Source: UBA1181 sp045617845
GTDB taxonomy: Bacteria > Bacteroidota > Bacteroidia > Bacteroidales > Paludibacteraceae
Assembly: GCA_045617845.1 (NCBI GenBank)
Contig: JAZLJL010000008.1
Location: 1 to 60,659, forward strand
Length of the DNA: 60,659 nucleotides
Direction of reading: 5' to 3'
Below the pieces are notes generated by a model that was given only the letters and a program-made list of their open reading frames with translations, was not told the origin of the DNA and made no database searches. Below are positions 17,377-24,110 of the stretch, piece by piece (position 1 is the stretch's first letter; each line of letters starts with the position of its first letter). The position numbers and the translations under genes are program-made.

Positions 17377-19221
17377 ATGATTAAAACAAATTGTGCAAAA
17401 CTTAACACATGGGTTAAGATGTGGGCTGACATCATGCAGCCAGAAAACGTCGTTCTATGTGATGGTTCTGATGCTGAGTTCACTCGCCTAATGGACGGGT
17501 GCGTCGCTGAGGGATTGGCAAAGAAGTTGGACGAGAAGAAACGTCCTAACAGCTACTATTTCCAATCAGATCCTTCTGATGTGGCTCGTGTAGAGGGTCG
17601 TACTTTCATCTGCTCTCGCAAGAAGGAAGATGCAGGTCCTACTAACAACTGGATGGATCCTAAGGAGATGAAGAGAATCCTCATCGGTAAATATACTGGT
17701 TGTATGAAGGGTCGTACTATGTACGTTATCCCATTCTCAATGGGTCCTTTGGGTGGTCCTATCTCTCAACTTGGTGTAGAGATCACTGACTCCGCATACG
17801 TTGTTGGTTCAATGAAGATCATGACTCGTATGGGTGCGGGTGCTCTTAAGTTGATCGAGGAGAAGAACGACTTCATCCCATGTATCCACTCTGTAGGTAA
17901 GCCATTGCCAGACGGATTGAAGGATGCTAAGTGGGCTTGCGCTCCAATCGACGACAAGTACATTGTACAATTCCCTGAGGAGCACGAGATCTGGACTTAT
18001 GGTTCTGGTTACGGAGGAAACGCCCTTCTTGGTAAGAAGTGTTTCGCTCTTCGTATCGCTTCTAAGATGGCTCAAGAAGAGGGTTGGTTGGCTGAGCACA
18101 TGCTTATCCTTAAGCTTACTAAAGAGGCTACAAAGGAGACTAAGTGTGTTTGCGCCGCATTCCCATCAGCTTGTGGTAAGACAAACTTGGCTATGTTGAT
18201 CCCAACTATTCCAGGATGGAAGGTTGAGACTATCGGAGATGATATCGCTTGGATGAAGTTCGACGAGGAGGGTAACCTCCGCGCAATCAACCCAGAGGCT
18301 GGTTTCTTCGGTGTAGCTCCTTATACTTCTGCTAAGACTAACAAGAACGCTCTTGATTCTTGTAGCAAGAATACACTTTTCACCAACGTAGGTTTGACTC
18401 CTGACGGTGATATTTGGTGGGAAGGAATTGGTTACGACTGTCCTAAGGGTACAATCGACTGGAAGGGTAACATCGTAAACGATCCTGCTTCTCGTGACGC
18501 TGATGAGAATCCGGTTGCTCACAAGAACTCTCGTTTCGCTGCTCCTGCTGCTAACTGCCCAGGTATCGCTTCTGACTGGGAGTCTCCTAAGGGCGTTAAG
18601 GTTGACGCTATCCTCTTCGGTGGTCGTCGTCCTAACACTGTGCCATTGGTACACGAGGCTGAGGATTGGGCACACGGTGTGTTCATGGGATCTATCGTAG
18701 GTTCTGAGGTTACCGCTGCCGCTATCGGTTTGAAGGCTGGTGTTCGTCGTGACCCATTCGCTATGTTGCCATTCTGCGGTTACAACATGGGTGACTACTT
18801 CCAGCACTGGATCGACATGGAGAAGTTGCCACAAGCTAAGGGTGGTAAAAACATGCCTAAGATCTTCTTCGTAAACTGGTTCCGTCGTGACAAGAGCAAC
18901 AAGGCTCTTCCTGCAGGATTCTTGTGGCCAGGTTACGGTGATAACAGCCGTGTATTGGCTTACATCTTCGATCGTTGCAACGGTCAAGGTAAGACAGTTG
19001 ACACTCCAATCGGTAAGGTTCCAGCTCCAGGCCAAATCAACATCGAAGGTCTTGATGCTTGCTGGAATGAGAAGACAATGGAGCAAGTTTTGGCTGTTAA
19101 CGTTGATGAATGGAAAGATGAGGTTGAGCGTATCGAAGAGCACTATGCTAAGTTCGCTGGACATCTTCCAAAGGAGCTAAGCGATCGTTTGGCTATCTTG
19201 AAACAACGTCTTGGAATGTAA
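17377..19221 (+). CDS. pckG: phosphoenolpyruvate carboxykinase, GTP type
   Basis: This 614-aa cytoplasmic enzyme interconverts oxaloacetate and PEP with a purine nucleotide. It belongs to the GTP-dependent family: the length is about 610 aa, and the nucleotide loop reads FPSACGKTN with the reactive Cys, unlike the GxxGTGKT loop of the ATP-dependent enzyme of about 535 aa. The GDDIAW metal-binding block and NPEAGFFGVAP are also family features. Many Bacteroidota use the ATP-type, so this is notable. Codon use is strongly biased to GGT, GCT, CGT and CTT, unlike its neighbours, which indicates high expression and fits a fumarate/succinate fermenter fixing CO2 at PEP. A terminator follows 25 bp after the stop. 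Confidence 0.93.
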   Translation: MIKTNCAKLNTWVKMWADIMQPENVVLCDGSDAEFTRLMDGCVAEGLAKKLDEKKRPNSYYFQSDPSDVARVEGRTFICSRKKEDAGPTNNWMDPKEMKRILIGKYTGCMKGRTMYVIPFSMGPLGGPISQLGVEITDSAYVVGSMKIMTRMGAGALKLIEEKNDFIPCIHSVGKPLPDGLKDAKWACAPIDDKYIVQFPEEHEIWTYGSGYGGNALLGKKCFALRIASKMAQEEGWLAEHMLILKLTKEATKETKCVCAAFPSACGKTNLAMLIPTIPGWKVETIGDDIAWMKFDEEGNLRAINPEAGFFGVAPYTSAKTNKNALDSCSKNTLFTNVGLTPDGDIWWEGIGYDCPKGTIDWKGNIVNDPASRDADENPVAHKNSRFAAPAANCPGIASDWESPKGVKVDAILFGGRRPNTVPLVHEAEDWAHGVFMGSIVGSEVTAAAIGLKAGVRRDPFAMLPFCGYNMGDYFQHWIDMEKLPQAKGGKNMPKIFFVNWFRRDKSNKALPAGFLWPGYGDNSRVLAYIFDRCNGQGKTVDTPIGKVPAPGQINIEGLDACWNEKTMEQVLAVNVDEWKDEVERIEEHYAKFAGHLPKELSDRLAILKQRLGM

Positions 19222-19245
19222 TTCTTTTTGAATTCATGATAGTGA

Positions 19246-19275
19246 AAGCCGCATCCGTTTGGGTGCGGCTTTTAT
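19246..19275 (+). terminator. terminator of pckG, copy 1 of a repeated hairpin
   Basis: An 11-bp stem (19246-19256 with 19261-19271, AAGCCGCATCC against GGGTGCGGCTT) encloses a GTTT loop, and TTTATTT follows. The same stem recurs at 20037-20066 and 21922-21953. Confidence 0.8.
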
Positions 19276-19306
19276 TTGCGGTCACACTTAAAAAAGCGCC
19301 TGAAGT

Positions 19307-19336
19307 TTTGTTTTTCAAATTATTTGCCTAATTTTG
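19307..19336 (+). promoter_or_regulatory. promoter of the higBA module
   Basis: TTTG (19307-19310) and TAATTTTG (19329-19336) are 18 bp apart. Transcription would begin at or just before the ATG at 19345, so the toxin mRNA is almost leaderless. Confidence 0.6.
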
Positions 19337-19344
19337 TATTGTAA

Positions 19345-19644
19345 ATGAAAATTGTATCTCACAGAAAGCTTAGAGAGTTTTATCAAGAGCCAGGAAGAGA
19401 GGATGCGAAGATTGCATTGGAAAGGTGGTATCATATCGCATTAGAAGCCGATTGGCATACCCTTTCAGATGTCAAGGAGCAGTTCCCTTCTACGGATTAT
19501 GTTGGCAACCAACATTATGTGTTCAACATAAAAGGAAATCAATATCGGTTGGTGGTGGTTATTAAATTTGTAATGGGATATATCTTTATAAGATTCGTTG
19601 GAACCCATCAAGAATACGATAAAATTGATTGTTCACAAATCTAA
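19345..19644 (+). CDS. HigB-family type II toxin (RelE-like mRNA interferase)
   Basis: This 99-aa basic protein matches the HigB_toxin family: an N-terminal MKIVSHRKLREFY, a central WHTLSDVKEQF, then YVFNIKGNQYRLVVVI and FIRFVGTHQEYDKID at the end. Toxins of this type cut mRNA at the ribosome. The order is toxin first, then a helix-turn-helix antitoxin 12 bp later, which is typical for HigBA. A promoter lies directly upstream and a terminator directly after the pair, so the module is self-contained. Confidence 0.88.
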   Translation: MKIVSHRKLREFYQEPGREDAKIALERWYHIALEADWHTLSDVKEQFPSTDYVGNQHYVFNIKGNQYRLVVVIKFVMGYIFIRFVGTHQEYDKIDCSQI

Positions 19645-19656
19645 AAAGCAAAGGAT

Positions 19657-20022
19657 ATGAAGAAAGAAATCACAAAGGAGCAATATGAATTGGCTTTGTC
19701 AAAAATAGAGGAATTGTTGCCACAAGTTGACGATTCTACGCCTAAGAGCGATGCTAAGTACGTGGAATTGACGCTCATGTCCGACATTGTGATAGAATAT
19801 GAGAGTGAACACTTTCCGATAGAGAAACCGACTGTGGCGGAACTGATTTCGCTTGGAATAGAAGAAAACCACCTGACGCAAAAGCAACTGGCAGCAGAGA
19901 TGGGTGTAAGTCCTTCCCGAATCAGTGACTTTGTTACAGGAAGAGCAGAACCATCACTGCGACTTGCAGGTTTCCTGTGTAAAAGGCTGCATATTTCTCC
20001 TTCAGCTATGCTGATGTTATGA
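19657..20022 (+). CDS. HigA-family antitoxin with XRE helix-turn-helix
   Basis: This 121-aa protein has an acidic N-terminal half (about 1-65) likely to bind the toxin and a C-terminal helix-turn-helix (about 70-110; TQKQLAAEMGVSPSRISDFVTGR). It should neutralise the upstream HigB toxin and repress the promoter at 19307-19336. It is encoded 12 bp after the toxin and followed within 15 bp by a terminator. Confidence 0.87.
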   Translation: MKKEITKEQYELALSKIEELLPQVDDSTPKSDAKYVELTLMSDIVIEYESEHFPIEKPTVAELISLGIEENHLTQKQLAAEMGVSPSRISDFVTGRAEPSLRLAGFLCKRLHISPSAMLML

Positions 20023-20036
20023 GTACAAATAGAACG

Positions 20037-20066
20037 AAAGCCGCATCCTTTTGGGTGCGGTTTTTT
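20037..20066 (+). terminator. terminator of higBA, copy 2 of a repeated hairpin
   Basis: The stem 20040-20048 with 20053-20061 (GCCGCATCC against GGGTGCGGT, ending in a G-U pair) encloses a TTTT loop, and six T residues follow. The sequence is nearly the same as at 19246 and 21922. Confidence 0.8.
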
Positions 20067-20078
20067 GTTAGTTTAGAT

Positions 20079-20109
20079 TTTGTGAAATGGCTATGAATTG
20101 ATATTTTTG
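20079..20109 (+). promoter_or_regulatory. promoter of the MazF/PemK-like module
   Basis: TTTG (20079-20082) and TATTTTTG (20102-20109) are 19 bp apart, a full consensus match. A purine-rich AGGAGG at 20117-20122 follows, just before the ATG at 20130. It is one of the few strong Shine-Dalgarno sequences in the window. Confidence 0.7.
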
Positions 20110-20129
20110 CAAGAAAAGGAGGTAGTATT

Positions 20130-20321
20130 ATGGAGACGATTACACTTACATACGATCCAAAGTCAAAAAAGGCACTTCAATTATTAAAAGAATTGTTAGA
20201 GTCCGGTTTTTTTTCCGAAAAGGGGAAGGAAAATAGTGGCGTAAAGATTTCTCAGGAGAACAAATCGTTTATTGAGAACTCTCGAAGAAACGCATCTTTA
20301 CTATTTAGTGATAAAATATAA
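20130..20321 (+). CDS. small antitoxin-like protein
   Basis: This 63-aa protein begins with a short strand (ITLTYDPKSKKALQLLKELLESG) followed by a charged, probably disordered tail. The gene ends 2 bp before a MazF/PemK-like toxin and starts after a strong promoter and Shine-Dalgarno sequence, so it is most likely the antitoxin. I do not recognise the sequence family; the assignment rests on size, position and the partner. Confidence 0.6.
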   Translation: METITLTYDPKSKKALQLLKELLESGFFSEKGKENSGVKISQENKSFIENSRRNASLLFSDKI

Positions 20322-20323
20322 AT

Positions 20324-20656
20324 ATGAAGTATCATCAAAAGGATATTGTAGAAATTAACTTCCTATTTCCTGATGGAATTTGCAAACCACACCCTGCTTT
20401 GATAGTTTCAAACGATCAACTGCAAGAGGATGAAGGGTTCATGTATTTTGCATTGATTTCCTCAAAGGACTACAATCCGCAATATTGTTATGAACTAAAG
20501 GATGAAATGATGACTAATCCTTTGAGTAAGACAAGCTATGTCAAGTGTCAATTGTTGGTCGGTGATGTAGAAAGAGATGTTTTGAAAAAGATAGGAATGT
20601 TAAAACAGCCCTATTTTAACGAAGTCGTTGAAAAGATAAAAACAAGTATTTTTTAA
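20324..20656 (+). CDS. PemK/MazF-like type II toxin
   Basis: This 110-aa protein has the MazF/PemK-like beta-barrel landmarks: KDIVEINFLFPDG near the N-terminus, then KPHPALIVSND (about 23-33), and a central strand KTSYVKCQLLVGD (about 68-80). Known members cut RNA at short sequences. It is encoded 2 bp after a 63-aa probable antitoxin. The basic residues normally found in the PDG-K-RPALV loop are partly changed (CKPHPALI), so activity is not certain. Confidence 0.65.
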   Translation: MKYHQKDIVEINFLFPDGICKPHPALIVSNDQLQEDEGFMYFALISSKDYNPQYCYELKDEMMTNPLSKTSYVKCQLLVGDVERDVLKKIGMLKQPYFNEVVEKIKTSIF

Positions 20657-20693
20657 GAGATAGAAACTAATTACATATAATATTTGAGCTTTG

Positions 20694-20864
20694 CGCTCTT
20701 ATTCTCGAACTGTAAAATCCGCCAAATTTTCAAACGAGAGAATAAGCGATGCGGGAGGTTCACGCCTTAGGGTGTGAACCGTTTCGTGCTTATTTATCGT
20801 TACCGGTTCTTGGCGGAGCCTTCAGTTCTAAATAAGCAATCAACGAACGGTTCACGCTTTTTTT
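20694..20864 (+). ncRNA. long imperfect palindrome with alternative terminator: structured RNA or leader
   Basis: From 20698 to 20836 the strand can fold into one long interrupted stem. CTTATT (20698-20703) pairs with AATAAG (20831-20836), GAACTG (20707-20712) with CAGTTC (20823-20828), and TCCGCCAA (20718-20725) with TTGGCGGA (20810-20817). Further in, ACGA (20734-20737) pairs with TCGT (20797-20800), AATAAGC (20742-20748) with GCTTATT (20788-20794), and GGTTCACGCC (20758-20767) with GGTGTGAACC (20771-20780). A competing fold pairs 20772-20786 with 20844-20857, directly followed by seven T residues: a terminator ending at the ATG of the next gene. A TAATATTTG box (20677-20685) could be the promoter. 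It may be a regulatory leader, a free RNA, or a palindromic DNA element. No family was recognised. Confidence 0.45.
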
Positions 20865-21080
20865 ATGCACATAGGTAAACAAATTAAAACAGTTTTTCGC
20901 GAACAAGGAAGAAAGGTATCTTGGTTTGCCGAGAAGTTATGTTGTGACAGAAGAAACATCTACAAGATATTCGAACGGGAAAGTATCGACACTGCTTTGC
21001 TTGCGAGGATTTCAATCCTTCTTGGACATGATTTCTTTCAAGATTTATCTAAAGAAACAGATAAGTATATGAACAAATAG
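20865..21080 (+). CDS. small XRE-type helix-turn-helix protein
   Basis: This 71-aa protein is almost entirely one DNA-binding domain (about 5-55): HIGKQIKTVFREQG, then VSWFAEKLCCDRRNIYKIF as the helix-turn-helix. Such small stand-alone proteins are common in Bacteroidota and often neighbour toxin-antitoxin or mobile genes. The ATG directly follows the T-run of the terminator-like arm at 20844-20864, so expression may require the alternative fold of the upstream RNA. No obvious partner toxin follows. The regulatory target is unknown. Confidence 0.7.
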   Translation: MHIGKQIKTVFREQGRKVSWFAEKLCCDRRNIYKIFERESIDTALLARISILLGHDFFQDLSKETDKYMNK

Positions 21081-21245
21081 TTCGTATGTTGAGAATTTTT
21101 CAATCACAACAAATCTGTTGACAATCTGAACATTTACCATAATTTTGACATTAGAAGATTTAATTTTTCAGGAAAAACACGTCTGAAAAGGCTTGAAATT
21201 CTAATAATAGATAATAGACAAAAACATCTCTAAATACTTTTAATT

Positions 21246-21578
21246 ATGGCAGATAAAGATTACAGCGGAAGTTATTCTGAATCAGGAATGTGGGCACACA
21301 TCAAAAAATATGCAAAAAAAGCAGGGTACGAGTTAATTAGAAACGTGTTGATTTTGTATTATGCATTGCCCGAAGCATCTATGACAGACCGAGTTATTAT
21401 TATAGGTGCACTTGGCTATTTCATTTGCCCTATTGATGCTATTCCAGACGCATTAGGTCCATTAGGATTCACTGATGACGCAGGCGTTGTTGCAGCAGCA
21501 GTAGGTAGAGTAAGAGGTTCTGCTTCAGACGCTGTAATAGCAAAAGCAGAAAACAAATGTGAGGAGTGGTTTGGATAA
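21246..21578 (+). CDS. DUF1232 (YkvA-like) membrane-associated protein
   Basis: This 110-aa protein has the DUF1232 core at about 55-85: two adjacent hydrophobic segments around YFICPIDAIPDALGPLGFTDDAG. In this family the CPID-IPD turn connects two short membrane helices. The remainder is charged and helical. The biochemical role of DUF1232 is unknown. Two microprotein genes follow at 37 bp and 22 bp spacing and a terminator ends the unit, so the three form a compact operon. It sits in the cassette region with toxin-antitoxin modules. Confidence 0.75.
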   Translation: MADKDYSGSYSESGMWAHIKKYAKKAGYELIRNVLILYYALPEASMTDRVIIIGALGYFICPIDAIPDALGPLGFTDDAGVVAAAVGRVRGSASDAVIAKAENKCEEWFG

Positions 21579-21615
21579 AACTCAAATACAGTATTAACAT
21601 ATAAATTTCAATATC

Positions 21616-21756
21616 ATGGTACAAGTTATTATTCAATTGGCAAAAACATTGCTTATCTCTTATGCGGCTGCGAAAGTCATCAAAATGATCGCTGAGAAAT
21701 TAGGCGTGTCTGAATCTTACGTAGAAGATACACTCAAAAAGAATGGATTGATTTAA
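21616..21756 (+). CDS. 46-aa microprotein in the DUF1232 operon
   Basis: A 46-codon frame begins MVQVIIQLAKTLLISYAAAK, a hydrophobic and amphipathic helix of about 20 residues. A short second part resembles a helix-turn-helix half (KLGVSESYVEDTL). It lies 37 bp after the DUF1232 gene and 22 bp before another small frame. The hydrophobic N-terminus could associate with the membrane or with DUF1232. I do not recognise it. Confidence 0.5.
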   Translation: MVQVIIQLAKTLLISYAAAKVIKMIAEKLGVSESYVEDTLKKNGLI

Positions 21757-21778
21757 ACAGAAAACAAGAAGTAGTATT

Positions 21779-21895
21779 ATGCCGTTGACGCCTGATCAAG
21801 ATATAAATAGTAAAATTCGCAAAGATTTAGTAAAAATTGTAGCGAAAGTGACTTGGGAAAGAATTAAATCAAAGATAAAAGATAAGTTAAAATAA
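21779..21895 (+). CDS. 38-aa basic microprotein in the DUF1232 operon
   Basis: A 38-codon frame starts with PLTPDQDINSK and continues with a Lys-rich amphipathic helix (RKDLVKIVAKVTWERIKSK). Its stop lies 26 bp before a terminator, so it is the last frame of the operon. Tight spacing and lack of other features support translation, but length alone makes this uncertain. Function unknown. Confidence 0.4.
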   Translation: MPLTPDQDINSKIRKDLVKIVAKVTWERIKSKIKDKLK

Positions 21896-21921
21896 AAAAA
21901 ACTTCAGTTGTTTTTTATCAT

Positions 21922-21953
21922 AAGCCGCATCCGCCTGGGTGCGGCTTTTTTTG
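21922..21953 (+). terminator. terminator of the DUF1232 operon, copy 3 of a repeated hairpin
   Basis: A 10-bp stem (21923-21932 with 21937-21946, AGCCGCATCC against GGGTGCGGCT) encloses a GCCT loop and is followed by T residues. The arms are almost the same as at 19246 and 20037; the loop differs. Confidence 0.8.
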
Positions 21954-22069
21954 TTGAAGCATGTCTACGATTTGCAAATTGAAACTCAAACTTTCAATTT
22001 GCAATTTTTGTTATATTTCACTGTGAATCTGATGTTTGTTTTGTACTTTTGCAAAAAGCAAGCTACAAT

Positions 22070-22210
22070 ATGAAGTATATTTCAAGAAATATCATAGAAT
22101 TTGTCAAGACGAACTTGTCTGTTTTTCCTGCAGTTGCGATCTTAGGATCAAGGCAATGCGGGGAAGGACAACGCATGACAGATTTCATAGAAAATCTCTA
22201 TAACTTTTGA
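22070..22210 (+). pseudogene. N-terminal fragment of a DUF4143-type AAA ATPase
   Basis: A 46-codon frame begins MKYISRNIIEFVKTNLSVFP and continues AVAILGSRQCGEGQ. This matches the start of the AAA/DUF4143 ATPases common in Bacteroidota, whose Walker A normally reads GPRQCGKST. Here the Pro is Ser and the essential Lys is Glu, and the frame ends after 46 of about 380 codons. It is a deletion remnant preceded by a -7-like box TACTTTTG (22044-22051). Confidence 0.65.
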
Positions 22211-22235
22211 CGCATCCATTATTTATTTAAATTTG
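22206..22235 (+). promoter_or_regulatory. promoter of the AGCS symporter
   Basis: TTTG (22206-22209) and TAAATTTG (22228-22235) are 18 bp apart, close before the GTG start at 22253. Confidence 0.6.
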
Positions 22236-22252
22236 CAAAAAATAGATAATTA

Positions 22253-23638
22253 GTGGAATCAATATCAAATTTCATAAACACACTTTCCGGTTATGTGTGG
22301 GGTTGGCCCATGATCGCGTTGTTGTTGGGCACACACATCTTTCTGACCATCACGCTAAAATGTCCCCAAAGGAAAATCTTGACAGCCATAAAATTGAGCG
22401 TCAAGAGAGATGATGGAAGCGCGGGCGACGTGAGTCAGTTCGGTGCCTTGGCGACCTCGTTGGCGGCCACCATCGGCACGGGGAACATCATCGGCGTGGC
22501 GACCGCGGTCTCGCTAGGCGGTCCGGGAGCGGTGTTCTGGTGCTTTCTGACGGGTCTATTCGGCATCGCCACCAAATACGGCGAGGGCCTATTGGCTATG
22601 AAATACCGTGTGAAGACGGCGAACGGAGAAATCTTGGGCGGACCGATGTACGCCTTAGAGAAAGGATTAGGCATGAAGAAATTAGCCATCCTCTTCTGCG
22701 TGTTCACAAGCCTCGCCGCCTTCGGAATCGGCAATGCGGTGCAGTCGAAAGCCATAAGCGACAACATCACGCAATATTGCACTTTCATCGATCCGTCTAC
22801 CTGCCGCATGATCATAGGATTCATCATTGCGGGGTTAGTCACCGTAGTCATATTCGGCGGTGTGAAGAAAATCACGAAAATCTGTTCATGCCTCGTTCCC
22901 GTCATGGCCCTATTCTACATCTTAGGATGCGTTTACATCCTTTTTGTGAACCATAGTTTCCTATGGGAAGCACTCTGTTGGATTTGCGGCGACGCCTTTT
23001 CGCTGAAGGCAGGCGCAGGAGGTGCGGCAGGCGTGGCGATCATGACGACGATGCGCTATGGAATCGCCCGCGGACTCTTCTCTAACGAGGCGGGATTGGG
23101 TTCCGCGCCCATCATCGCGGCGGCGGCGAAGAGCAAGAACCCCGTCCGTCAAGCCATGGTCTTATCCTCCGGTGTCTTTTGGGACAGTGTGGTCATCTGC
23201 ACGCTGACGGGTTTGGTGATTGTGTCGAGCATATTGGCCTACGACACCATCGACATCAAATCGACGGGGATACTGACGCAGCTCGCCTTCGGGCAGATAC
23301 CCTACATAGGCACCCCTATCCTGACGATTGGAATCGTCACGTTCGCCTTCTCGACCATCTTGGGATGGTGTTACTGCGGGGAGAAAGCGGTGGAATATTT
23401 AGGCGGGAAACGGATGATCAAGCCCTATCGCATCGTATGGATAGTCGTCTCATTCATAGGTAGTTGTCTAGGGTTGTCGCTTGTCTGGAACATCTCCGAC
23501 ATCATGAACGCCCTCATGGCCATCCCGAATCTGATATCGGTTATCCTCCTCTCCGCCGTCATCCGCAAAGAGACAAACCACTATCTGTGGAACGGACATT
23601 TGGACGAGGTGGAAGCAAAGGACAAATCTGAAAAATAA
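22253..23638 (+). CDS. sodium:alanine symporter (AGCS family)
   Basis: This 461-aa inner-membrane transporter has about ten hydrophobic helices. The AGCS signatures are intact: ATIGTGNIIGVATAVSLGGPG (about 73-93), a second loop near FSNEAGLGSAPIIAAAAKSKNP (about 276-297), and GWCYCGEKAVEYLGG near residue 372. Members import alanine or glycine with sodium. Translation starts at GTG 22253; it lies just after a good promoter, and the first helix begins at the usual distance. It stands as a single gene. The substrate cannot be decided from sequence alone. Confidence 0.9.
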   Translation: MESISNFINTLSGYVWGWPMIALLLGTHIFLTITLKCPQRKILTAIKLSVKRDDGSAGDVSQFGALATSLAATIGTGNIIGVATAVSLGGPGAVFWCFLTGLFGIATKYGEGLLAMKYRVKTANGEILGGPMYALEKGLGMKKLAILFCVFTSLAAFGIGNAVQSKAISDNITQYCTFIDPSTCRMIIGFIIAGLVTVVIFGGVKKITKICSCLVPVMALFYILGCVYILFVNHSFLWEALCWICGDAFSLKAGAGGAAGVAIMTTMRYGIARGLFSNEAGLGSAPIIAAAAKSKNPVRQAMVLSSGVFWDSVVICTLTGLVIVSSILAYDTIDIKSTGILTQLAFGQIPYIGTPILTIGIVTFAFSTILGWCYCGEKAVEYLGGKRMIKPYRIVWIVVSFIGSCLGLSLVWNISDIMNALMAIPNLISVILLSAVIRKETNHYLWNGHLDEVEAKDKSEK

Positions 23639-24110
23639 AACCACGATAGGCATATATACCGTCCCGCCACGTCCACACAAGCAGACGGATAATTCATCCT
23701 ATTAGACAATGAACATTTCTATCTATCGCACCTGTCTATCCACTGTATGTCAATTTTCACATTCCATCAAGCATTCTTCAATCAGTCTAATAACGGATCA
23801 ACAACAACCTGATACTCAACATCCTACAAACAAACAGACATTCAAAAGGATTTTTTTGTGTAAATAATTACACATATTAAAATTATTTATATTATTTTTG
23901 TGTATTATTTACATGTTATAGCGATATGAAAACTAAGAATGCGATTGGTAACCTTGGCATTTACTCACATAAAAAAATTTCATGTGGTAAAGGCAACTCT
24001 CCAAATAAAGAATACCAAACTAAAAGATATTCATTAAATATATTTAACGTAGGAAGTGGTAATAAAACAAATATTGTCATTATTTTTACCATATATTAAT
24101 CTTGCACAAC
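23639..24110. other. intergenic region before giant adhesin 1
   Basis: The first half shows nothing I can support. A -7 box TATTTTTG lies at 23893-23900 without a good -33 partner. It precedes a 57-codon frame (23926-24099) that stops 11 bp before the adhesin ATG. Confidence 0.4.
23926..24099 (+). CDS. 57-aa reading frame upstream of giant adhesin 1 (doubtful)
   Basis: An ATG 26 bp after the -7 box opens a 57-codon frame (MKTKNAIGNLGIYSHKK, ending FTIY) with a basic middle and a short hydrophobic end. It ends 11 bp before the ATG of the adhesin gene, so it could be a translated leader. No family recognised, and chance is possible in AT-rich DNA. Confidence 0.25.
   Translation: MKTKNAIGNLGIYSHKKISCGKGNSPNKEYQTKRYSLNIFNVGSGNKTNIVIIFTIY

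Noticed and set aside
18166..19164. 332-codon minus-strand frame inside pckG
   Set aside because: It is the reverse shadow of a strongly biased, clearly real gene; it has no motif, promoter or start context.
20694..20864. Integron attC site or retron RNA as explanation for the palindrome
   Set aside because: The GTTRRRY core expected at the 3' side of attC is not seen and no integrase is present; no reverse transcriptase accompanies it, as a retron would need.
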